The notes under the pieces were generated by a model. It was given only the letters and a program-made list of their open reading frames with translations. It was not told where the DNA came from and searched no databases. A stretch of 64,000 nucleotides of DNA, taken from contig CM053275.1 of assembly GCA_028583415.1 (NCBI GenBank), forward strand, positions 8,036,708-8,100,707, read 5' to 3'. Positions 1-12,000 of the stretch are shown here, piece after piece. The translations under genes and the position numbers were made by a program. The stretch is from Protea cynaroides (Eukaryota; Streptophyta; Magnoliopsida; Proteales; Proteaceae). Every line of letters begins with the position of its first letter. Within the stretch, counting starts at the first letter, position 1.

Positions 1-3000
1 CGATGGAGAAATCCAATTTTGTTTGTTAAGAAAGGGTATTTTTGTCTGATAATATATTTTTCTAACACCGTTACTTTAAAGTAGTGGAGTGTAAATTTAA
101 AACGCACTGGGTAGTGTTGCATAATAAACGAATTGTCAAGGGGAGGTCTGTGTAAATTTCCCTTATTATTATTGAATTTATTTATTATTTATTATTTTTA
201 AATTCTTATGCAGGCAGGCTGTATGAAGCTGTTCCAGTATAACTGGTTCTGGCCTTGGGCTTGTTTACCCCCTCCTCTTCATTTAATAATTGGGCTGGTC
301 TGGGCCAGCATATTAGGCTTTAGACACCCTAACTCAACCTGTCCCAACTCCCAACCTGCCTGGTTGCTGCCCCTAGTATATGGTCCTTCGTATAGTGACT
401 GAGTTTGTTATTTTATTCGTAGCGTAAATCCTTGAACCATGTGTCAAAAAATTGAGGGTAGGATTGTTAATTTTTTCACTTTATTCTTTGCTGGCTGGGA
501 TCTTCCTCCAGACAAAATCTTAGAGGGTGCTCTTACATATGGTGCTGGCATGGGGAAATCTTCCTTTGCTAATAGGGAGGATGCAAATAACTTGTATTAA
601 GGTTATGAACAAAAACAAGAGTGATCTGCAAAGCAATTCAATGGAGATGCATGGATCTAGACTCTGAACTATTTTCTACAATATATGGAGATGTTGGCTG
701 GAGTTGCAAGCTTCTAGGAATGGGGATTGGGGAAGGTACTCTGATTGATATGGCATCTTTTATGTTTATTACTGATGTTGATTATTGCATGGATCTTCAA
801 TTCTTCATCTGTTTAACCTCTTTTCTTTTATATATTATTACCACTTCATGTTTGTCTTGTACTGTTGATCAGTTAGTTGAAGAAGTAGATTTGGATCTGT
901 TCGACAATCATTTGTTTTAATGCATATTTTGCTAGACTTTTAGTTGCAGCTGAACTCATTTCTTAGCTTTTACCTTAAGTTGATGCCTGCATTATCCTCT
1001 GCATTTTCTGCTAATTCTTCTTTTCTTTTAAATTTTAGGTATTTTTTAATTCTTTTTCTTTTACAGGTTCAAATTGTTCATGATGAAAACCAAATTCCCT
1101 TTGGAGTTGGTATGGCCTCCGATCCCATGGCCATGCGTCGAGGAGGGAAAAAGCTACCCATGGAAGACATGTGCTATTACCAATGGCCTGTTCCAGGAGT
1201 CGAACAGGTGCCAATGTTACTTAGTTTTCTTAAAGAGACTATTTATTTTCTTCAATGAGCTAACACCCTATGAATGAGTAATATGCAGTTTGGACTGTTT
1301 GGGATCTGTGATGGGCATGGCGGAGTGGGAGCTGCCAAAGTTGCTAGCAAGTTAGTTTTTCCTCTTCTAACTGTATTTTTGTTCTTTCTGAAATATCATT
1401 GTGTTTATAATTCAGAGAACAGCATGGTATACCATGCTGTGGATGAATAAATTGAGATTTTCACCTATAGTTCTTGTACAGGAGTGCTAGTAAGTCTGAA
1501 AGTTCAATGCAATAGGGCATTTTTTTTCATTCATAAAAAAAATTTGTCAAATAAGTTTCCATGCATCAATTGTAAAAATTTTCAGATTTGATCATGATTT
1601 ATGTGTTGATTGCTACATCCTTTGGCAGATTAAGCTGACATTGATAATATATTATAGCTCTGATATCATTCATAATTCAACACCAATTGAATTCAAGAGT
1701 CAGTAATGACTGGTTATTTTAGTCTTTCAAATGTTCACAACATGGTTAATTTCTGATTTTTGTTTCTGCTGCTACACGGTGTGTAAATAGCTGATAATAA
1801 GAAAAAGTATTCTCTTTAATTACTTGTTTCCCTTGTCCATGATACCGTTAGATTTACTTCCATTCTTTTAAAGGTTGTCCTATTGTACTCTTTCTATGCA
1901 TAAAAATTTTGGGGCTGTCCTCCGAAAAAGTCTCTCCTCTTTATTATTTCACTTATTGCTAGTTATAAATTTATAATGATCCTTACATATTGGTAGCTTA
2001 TGATTTAATTGTTAATAGTCCTATTATTTTGTTGCATAGGATGCTGCCGGAGATGGTTGCAAATATCTTGTCAGTTTCAGAGAAAAGACAGAGGGTTCTT
2101 TCCGTTTGTGATGCTTCAGATGTGCTCAGGGATGCATTTTGTCAGACAGAAGCATCTATGAATCATCAGTATGAGGTTTTTCCCATATCCTTGCTTTCGT
2201 GATATGTTTGTGGTAGACTGAATCATAGAATGGTCTTTGAAATATGTTTGTCAATCTTTTGACATAAGTTCCCTTCCAATCTTCTTTCTATTTTTTGTTC
2301 CTTTGTTCTCTTATCCGACACATCCATCTTCATTTTCGTTCTGCTAAAGTCTCATAGAATAGCTTAATAAAATGGCGCAAACAATTTGGAACTATAATTT
2401 TTTCGTTGCTGATACATTTCTGCTATTGCAGCTGTAAAAATCAGAGTTCTTATCAGTTTTTTGAATTCTTGGTCTGGATTATTTGTGAGTAGATGTTGGA
2501 GATGGTGCCTACAGACAACTTCAGTGGCTTAGAATCCAACCCAAATTCCCAATGACATTCTACCTGGCTTGTTATTTTTTTTTTGGGGGGGGGTTAGAAT
2601 ACCCAAACAACCAGAATCGCAGTGACTGATAAGAATCAGATTCAAAGCAGTAGCAATAATTAGAAATCTAGCCGACAGATGCAAACCAGATATAACAATA
2701 TGGTAGAGAATATTATTATGATCAAAGTAGTACCCAAATTGGGATGCAATCCAACGGTTGGATTCAGAGATAAGGTTAAGTACTTGTACTGCTATGAATA
2801 TGGAAGATAAAAGGGCGCCCCAGTGCAAGAGGCTCCCGCTACTGCTGGGTCTAGGGAGGGGTAGAATGTACGCATCCTTACCCCCACAATGTGGAGAGGC
2901 TATTTCCGTGTTTCAAACCCGTGACCACCAGGTTGCAATATGACAACCTTACCATCACACCAAGACTCGCCCTCTTGCTATGAATATGGAAGATAAGCCA

Positions 3001-6000
3001 GTATATTGTTAGCAGAATTCAAAAGTCAATGGTTTGACCAACAGATGACAAGAATTGGGTATTTAGTAACCAGCTAGATAGGTTTTTGATATCCAAAGTT
3101 GGAAGGATTCCAATGTTTGGATAAGGATAAAAGACACTCCTTGATGAACTAGGAACGTCTAGTTAAGAATCGACAGCAGCAAAACAGTATGGAAAACTCA
3201 GTTGTAGAAGATGGAAAACTGATTAGTAATTGATGGAAAACAGAATATTAGATGAAAGCCTAACAGCCATCGAAATCAAGCCCTAACCAGTAAGCCCGAA
3301 ACTGAAACAGATTAAACCCCAAACAGTAACCTGATTTCAGCTACATCATTCAATAAAATCCCAAACCCGAGACTAAGTAGTTAGAAGAAACAAAACAGAA
3401 AACAAGATCTATGATGATCTCAATGGAGCATGAATGGAATTGAATGTAGATCTGAAAATAAACTGAAACAAAATAACTTACTTATTTAATTGGGCATAAG
3501 AGTACTAATCCTCACATGCGTGGACTGCTGTCTCCTAAAGTAGAGAAACTTAAAACACTTAAAGCAATTAAAGACTAAAAGCATTAGAAGGCTGATTGAT
3601 CTATAACACACTATGGGCCTCATAATGGACCTTACATAAAAGACTAAAAGAAACAATTTAAAAGAAACTGAAGCCTAAGCCCAATGACTTGTTAACTAAA
3701 TAACTATAGCAACAAGCAATCAAGAGAAGGGGCCGCAGTCTGTGGTGGGCTGGGCTTCTTCCCCCTTCGATGGTACTTGTGAGAGTACCATCGATCTGCA
3801 GCAGCACCTGCATCAGTTGTGCTAATCAACCTGAGATGCTTTACATGTGCCCAAGCTGAGTGTAGTTTATTTAACCATTGTCTAACCCTGGTTTGGTAGG
3901 GTTATAGTATGGTCAATTTCTCCCACATTAAGATCATGTTATAAATCTTGCACACACATACAAATGCGGCACATACAATCAGCCTTTGGTTTGCTCAAGG
4001 AATGCACCATAGAGTAATCTGTGCTCAGAAATGTATGTTAACTTGCTTAAGAGTTGTGTTTGTTAGCATAGTTAAGTAAGGATCACTGCAATTTCAGTCT
4101 TTCAGTTTCACCCATAGTTGAATAGGTACAGTTTTATTTCCATAGTAAATTTTGTTGATAGAATAACGAAATTTTATTGGGCACAAAGTGTTTACATCTG
4201 GGATGAGATATACAAGGATATCAAAGGTTTATAACATGAACAAAAAAGTACCTCTTTCCTCCCTGGGGGACCTCTGAAAGTCTCTCACTGGACAATTGGA
4301 TAGGGCCCTTTGTATGTAAATTTTCTCCCGACCTCTTCACGAGCTAGAACATCTGCCAAGGCTAAGTAGTTCTCAATTCTAGGTCTCCAAGAAAATGAGT
4401 TGTTCTCCGGTTCATACAAAGGTTTAGCTTTCCAAATTAGATGTGCTAGCTTTCAAGGATGATCACAGTTTATGGACATCAACTTTATTTCCAAAGCCAA
4501 ATCTCTTTCAAAGAGTAGAATGTCAAGGGCTGTTTAGAAAAAAAAAAAATGATAAAACTTGAATAAGAGCTTTGAGTTGAGAGAATCCCCCCTTCATTTG
4601 GGCCCGATAAAACTAACTATGCTTTCTTCTAAAATGCTGCAAAAGTTCTCCATGATAGATTACAATAATAGTATCTACTAGAAATAATGCATCATTCAAA
4701 GTGCTAGCTGTGGATTGTGTTGGGCACTTGGGCTGCTAGTGAGATGTCAACCACCTGTTCTTTGAGTGCTCTCTTTCTAAAAGAGTTTGGGGTAAGATTC
4801 TCGAGGAGTGCTGGCCTTGTTACTAAAGAGCCCGGCCCTTTGATCAAGAATGGAGGTGGATAGTCAAAAAATTCAAGAGAAAGTTTATTGCTGATACTAT
4901 TGTCAAGATTGCGTTCGCAGTGACGGTGTATCATATCTGGTTCTAGAGAAATAGGAGGATGTGGGCGGCTAATGCGAGATCTTTCAATCAAATTTAGGAA
5001 GCCATTACCTTCGATGTGCGTGGAACGATATTGCCTATATCTCCCCCTCCCATTGATTCTGAGAGGAACAGGTTCATTTTTTCATCTTGGAACCTTGATT
5101 CAGGATGAGTCAGCTTGTTTGTTTATTTAGTTTCTGTCTTGGGGCTTGATTGCCTCCTGTTTGGCTCTGGGTTTTTGCCTGTTCTTGTAAGGAGCCTGAC
5201 TCTATCCTCTGGATACGCTGGTTTGTTTTCCTTTTTCCTAGAGTTTTGTTTATAGATATTCATTCATCCAAAAAAAAAAGAAAAAGAAATAATGCATCAT
5301 TTCCATAATAACATTTGGAGTCAAAATATAATCTCCTGTGATGCCTAGTGGGCATGGAAATGAGTCTACTTTTTGAGCACTTGATGCAAGTTTATGTGCC
5401 TATATTCTCCTGTGGGAGACGTGTTTGACCTTGAGATTTCTCACTTGCTAATCCCTTTTCTGATACAAGTTGTTGAACCATGCTCCAAAACTTATTGCTT
5501 CTTATACTATCTTAACTATGGGCAATAACTGGTTGAATGTAATACAACTTGTGTTGACTTCATTAGGTGTATCATTTATTGAGCTTTTGAAGGGTTGTTG
5601 ACTCGGAACTGGGTTTGGAAAAACCCTAATTGGGTCGCCATGGGCCCACCCAAATAATGACCAACTCAAATAATGGGTGCAATGGCAGTTCTGTAATTTC
5701 AGACGAAATTCAAGATCATGTGATAGCCAAACAGATCCTTGGGACAGAATAGGAATGATATTTAAAGAGAAGAGGGTAGTGTGGGTATTAAAACAAAAGA
5801 AAGGGTAACTTTAGAGATAAGGGGAAAGGAAGGGGCAAAATAGGAAAGCAAGGAAATTTGTGCAATAAAACAAATCAGGACTTGAAGGTCGTTTTCAAGG
5901 ATTTACATCGTCTCCTCCCAGTGGTTCTGGGAGGATGCGGCAACCTAGTCCCGGTGACTGACACGTGGCTCTCGGGTGAATCCGAGACCCACGTTAGAGC

Positions 6001-9000
6001 CGACACCCCCTGTCGGCTTGGCTTGTCGGCTGGGTATCGGCTCGAACGTTGAGCATTGATTAGTGCTTGTTCGCGAAGTGCCCTGACTACGGGAAGTGAA
6101 GGCGGAATGATCGTGGGAACACCTAATTATTGAGGAAGGTTGGCTCGAGCGGTCGAAGACGCTGATGCTTGACAGCGCCTCACAACCCCCTAAAGGTCAA
6201 AAGGTAAAAGGACGGATAAAGGAGAACACCTCTCTTTCTGACCTACTTTCTTGTTGTAAGTACCTCTTTCTTTCCTTCCTTTCTTTATGGCCTCTACTAA
6301 TGCTTCCTTATGTCTGCCTTTAGGTGCTTTGCTTTAAGGCGGGTCTCGGATTCACCGAGAGCCACGTGTCGGCCATCAGGATTGGGTTGCCACTGTCCTC
6401 CCAGAACCACTGGGAGGAGAGGATGCGGATCCCGTTTTCAACCTGTCGTAACTCAGAACCAGCAAAAAAGAAACTTCGATTCAGCCCAAAGCTCACTTGA
6501 TTCAAGTTCAGTCAAGCTGAAACTCCAAGGTATGGATCGTAATCCTTTGGTCTACTGAATTCAGCTAATGGTTACTCCAAACAGCAAGGAATGGGCAATT
6601 ATTGAAGGGCTGAAACTGGGTTTGGCGGCAGGAGCAAGAAGAAGAAGTAGGAAAAGGAATGGAAGAAAACATCCTGCCGTAAGATATAGGAAAGGATGGA
6701 GGGACCAAGAGAAAGAAGAGAAACAAAAAGGGGAACCTGCCGGGGGGGAGGGGGGAAGGATCTTCCACAGCAGTGGGGAAGAGGCAGAACACTGCCGGCA
6801 GCAATGAGCGAGAGTGGGAAGAAGAGAAGCTGTGAAAGAGAGAGATGGCGAGACTGAGAGAGCGGGGAGGGAGCAGTGAAACCTCACTTTACATTTTTTT
6901 TTTATTCAATCCATCATATCCCATATCATTAATAAAAGAGCCTTTAAATAGGCTTTACATCCTAATCACCTACTAAATAAAAAAAAGATTCTAAATAAAT
7001 AAAACAGGATAAATAAAGAAAGACTCTTAGCTAATTGAAAAAACTCCTAAGCTAAAAGGTCTACGCTTCTTAAAAAAAAGGTCCTTCCCTTTTTTCATGG
7101 AAAGAAATAAAAGATTAAGTCAATAGAAATAAAATTACAAAGATTACCCACAAAGGTTTCCCAATTAAACTTAAACCTTAAGAAGATTCCTATCCAATGG
7201 ATTTCGGCCTGCATCAATTAAATAATGTAGTCGGATTTATGCCGAAACTCGAGAAAACCACCAAAAAGGAAGGGAAGAGAAAGGGCTGGGAACCAAAATC
7301 GAAAGGGAAAGCAGATAGGGAACCAAAAGGGAGGGGATGGGATAATGCTAACTAAGAATGAGAGGGAATAGCCGTGAGGGATGGAGAAGGGGTAGGGTTG
7401 TTACCGTGAAAGAACAAGGGGGAAGGGAATAAAAGCTGTCAAAACAGCAATAGGGGTAATGTCCAGAGAGAGAAAAGGGAGGAGAGAAGAGAAACCGATA
7501 GAGAGGGAGAAAGAAATACTTACAAGAGAGAGAGAGGAAGCCGTCAGAGGGAGAGAGCCGAGAGCAAGCATTCAATTCTTTTCCATAATAATCATCTACC
7601 AATTTCATTAATAAAAATCGCCTTTGTAAGGCTTACATTCCTAATTCTAATTGGACTCTAACAAATAACTAAAAGTGCCTATTAATTAGGCATCCCAATC
7701 CAATTACAATTACTAACCAAAACTGAATTTAAAATAAACAATTCGTGGGTTAATAATGTGCGCCACGCATTAAGGCAATGGGGTCAACGCCCATAACATA
7801 AAGAAATATAAATATAAATAAAATCCTAAATGACTAAATTTCCAAAATATAAAAGATTACAAATATATCCCAATTAAAATAGAATCCTCTAGAAATTCCA
7901 ATCTTGCTACTCCTGTGCTGCATCAACGCTCGACCGCTTAAAAAAATTTATCCTCAAATTTTGTAGAGACGACGAAATAAACTTTTGGAAAACACATCCA
8001 GCGGCAATCTATAATGAAATTCCGGTAATGCCCGAGTGGTAGGTATGTAGTCTGCTAAGCGAGGGAACCGTTCTGCAAAGAATGACGATGTAATCACATA
8101 TTCTATGATCTCATCATCACGAACAAGGCGAGGGAGGTCCTTCTCAATTGTTGGTTGCTGATTGTCTCCAAGAGTGGGAGCTATGACTTCAACCTGTACC
8201 ATGTTCACAGCCTCGCTCTTGTCCTCTTCAATGTAACCCTCTACTGTAGGAACTGCAATGGTGGATTCCATCTTGTCATCAAGAGTTGATGGAAACTCTT
8301 GATGAAGGGTGTCTGGGATACCCAAACGTCGCTCTATCTAAGCCAGACACCTATCTATTTATTGTAACCCCTCAAGATTGGCTTGCAGAATGCGTAAGGT
8401 TTCCTGTTGTTGACGTAACACTGTTTCTAGATGGTCTAACATCTCTTTCTAACCTAGGCTCACCTAGGCTCTGATACCAAATAATGCAGTCGGATTTATG
8501 CCGAAAGGGAATATTGAGAAACCCACCAAAAGGGAAGGGAGGAGAAAGGGATGGGAACCAAAATCGAAAGGGAAAGCAAATAAGGAGCCAAAAGGGAGGG
8601 GATGGGATAATGCTAACCGAGAAAGTCAGGGAATAGCCGTGAGGGATGGAGAAGGGGTATGGTTGTTACCGTGAAATAACAAAAGGGAGAAGGGAATAGA
8701 AGCTGTTGAAACAGCAAAAGGGGTAACGTCCAGAGAAAGAAAAGAGAGGAGAGAAGAGAAACCGATAGAGGGAGAAAGAAATACTTACGAGAGAGAGAAG
8801 AGCCAAGAGAGAATAGAAGAGAGGAAGCCGTAAGAGGGAGAGAGCCGAGAGCCAGCATTCAATTCTTTTCCATAATAATCATCTACCAATTTCATTAATA
8901 AAATTGCCTTTATAAGGCTTACATTCCTAATTCTAATTGGACTCTAACAAATAACTAAAAATGCCTATTAATTAGGCATCCCAATCCAATTACAATTACT

Positions 9001-12000
9001 GACCAAAACTGATTTTAAAATAAACAATTTGTGGGCTACTAATGTGCTCCATGCAATAAGGGAATGGGGTCCACGCCTATAACATAAAGAAATATAAATG
9101 TAAATAAAATCCTAAATGACTAAATTTCCAAAATATAAAAGATTACAAATATATCCCAATTAAAATGGAATCCTCTAGAGATTCCAATCTTGCTGCTCCT
9201 GTGCTGCATCAGTTGTCTTGGATAGTTGCAGCCTATAAATCTCTTCACCTGTTCCAGTTTCTTATTTATTATTCCGTTTGTCCCCTTATCTGGAGTGGTG
9301 GGTAGGTATTTCATGAGCAGGTTCGGGTTGGCCCTGATCTGTGCTGGAATGTGATCCCTGTTACTAATGTCATGCTCCTATTAACAGTCAAAACTATCAT
9401 TTTAAAATAGACTAGGAGGTAAGATTTCAAATGGTTTCATTTTCGCCAGCTCATTTTCACGGAGAAAATTAACTTTGGAAGTTGGGAACTTGGGATGCTT
9501 TGGAGGTTTATGTGGTAGGATTTTCTTTAAATCTTATCTGCAAAAGACGAAGAAAATGAGAGTTCTATTTGGATAAGATGCTTATTTATTTATTTTTGTT
9601 AAATCAGGACTTGTGACTATAGTTCTTGAAGGTGCATATTCTTATATTGGTATTTTGTTGTCAACTAAGTTTTGTGTTCGCAAGTGTTTAATGGCAGTGT
9701 TTGTACATATTATGATCAACAATTCCTTTCAGGGTTGCACAGCAACATTGCTTTTGGTTTGGGCTGATGGCGAAGAAGAATTATTTGCGCAATGTGCAAA
9801 TGTTGGAGATTCTGCTTGCGTGGTGAAGTATGTTATATTTTGCCCTCAATTATTTGTACCGTAATATAAACACCATTATGTATTTAATGCTTGGGTTGGT
9901 ATTTTATTAAGTATTGTTGGTTTGATGAATTTGGAAGTAGACTTTGTGCATTTGTGCATGTTAGAATTTTCAATTATCCTTTATGAACGAAATGATTTCC
10001 CAGTTATACGCACCTTTATTTTTCTGGGACATTTATTGCTTCATATATCAAACCTGATCTTAGTATGAACATACTCTAGCAACTGTTCCTCCTGCTTTAG
10101 ATGTATAGCTGTATCCCTTAAAGAACTTGTTGCTTTGCTTGGCCTTTCTTATCGTCCTTCCTAGACTTCCTAAAGTTTTGGTTTTACATACACTTTTGAG
10201 AGCTTCTAAGAGATTGCTGAGAGGTATGTTGAAAGTGGTGATATTTCTCTCATAAGGGAACTAATACAAGGGTAAAGTTTGATTTTAGATCTTGCACGAA
10301 GAAAATATCGTAGTATGTTAAGCATTCACTGGATGCTAGTCAAGGTTTTGTGCTTGAATACTTACAAATGATCTAGAACTTGACTGTTAGTACAAGATAG
10401 AGCAGACGGTAAGTTGATCCATCTGTATTGTAGACCAACAATGGAATTGCAATTAGGTAAGAACTTGGAAAGCTCTAACTGATGAGGAAGTTAATGTACT
10501 GGGTCCTTCTGAAAATATTTTAGAAGGCTAATAGTCTGGAATCTTAAAACAAAAGGCATTTCAACTGTCTTGCTACCTCTTATTGACAATTTTATCTGAT
10601 CTCTATACTTTTTTTTGGATAAGTCTGATCTCTCATGTAGCTTCCTCTAATATTGTTACACTATTCGATGGAAGATATTATTGTTATTGTTCTATAAATT
10701 TAGATGTTCTCCTTTTGGCAGTATTGATGGCAAGCAAATCAAGATGACAGAAGACCATAGAGTAACTAGCCAGTCCGAAAGAATCCGCTTGAAACAAATA
10801 GGAGAACCATTGAAAGATGGGGAAACACGCCTATGCGGTAATGTTTCAAGTTCTTATATCTTTGGACAAGTTGCATTGTTGATCGTCCACTAACCCTGTA
10901 AAGTATGGCTATTTTGCTTAGGTCTGAACTTAGCACGGACGCTTGGAGACAAATTTTTAAAAGAACAGGATTCCCGCTTTAGCTCAGAGCCTTACGTAAG
11001 TCAGGTTGTGCACATAGATAAAGCAAGCAAGTCGTTTGTTCTAATGGCAAGGTGATTCCAGTTCCGAATCTTCTGATAAGCTTCCATTCATCCAGTTTTA
11101 TTTGTGGAAAGTGCTTCTTCAGTAACCTCGTTTTGCTTCATTTAGTTATGCGTTTCTTTGCAACTATTCCTTGTAACACCACATGACGTAACATTGCCAT
11201 CTTCATTGATGGGCTTATGCTGGTTCCTGTGCGAATAACATAATCTGGGGGGAGAGAAAAAGAAAGAAATGGACCTGACAAAATTGCTCATTTTCCTGAA
11301 GAATAAATTTGAGCTACCCCCCATAATAGTTTCAAAACATCACCTACCACCCATACGTTTCAAAAAACATCAACTACACCCAAGTAATTGACGGAAGTGA
11401 CGGAAATGAGTGATAGACCGTTTTAGCCTTTATCTCCTAAAGTTGAAGCAAGGAGCAATGACGCAGCGGCGACAGTCCCTACTGCAAGATCTTTTGAGCT
11501 ACCGAAAATGGCATAAATCAAAGGAGGCACAAAACTTGAATCTACAACGAACAAAGAAACAATTAATTTTTTCTGATCATCTGGAAAAGCTGAATTAGTG
11601 AATAGCACAGAAGACAACTAAAACAACTTACAGAGGCCAATAATAGGAGGAAGATTAGCGAGCTTTGCATAACTAATCCCTTGAGGAATTGCAAGACTAG
11701 CGATGGTGATACCAGCAAGGAGATCGTAGCGGAAGAGACGTAACTTGTATTTGGGAAGCCATTCGATGATCGTGATGAAGTATTGAAGGGCCTCCTTGGT
11801 CCGATTAAGCGGATTTGGTTCACTTTTGAATTGGCGGAAAGGATCGTCGGGGAAGAATGTCTCTTTCAGATCGGATTTGAAAGACGTGAAAAAGCTTCTT
11901 GGCCTTGGGAAGTTCACTTTTTGGATAACATCAGTCTCGCTTGAGCCAGTCATGACTGAATGGCTTCACTCCTTCACAGAGGGAGAAGGAACAGAGAGGA

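Noticed and set aside
621..920. Open frame with GEGTLID, faintly like the GSLNGTLLN motif of the KAPP FHA domain
   Set aside because: The rest of the frame does not follow the FHA pattern, there is no fitting splice site, and the frame lacks an ATG at its start. Taken as intron.
6561..6887. Open frames on both strands in purine-rich sequence
   Set aside because: Low-complexity composition in an LTR-like repeat; both strands are open because of base bias.
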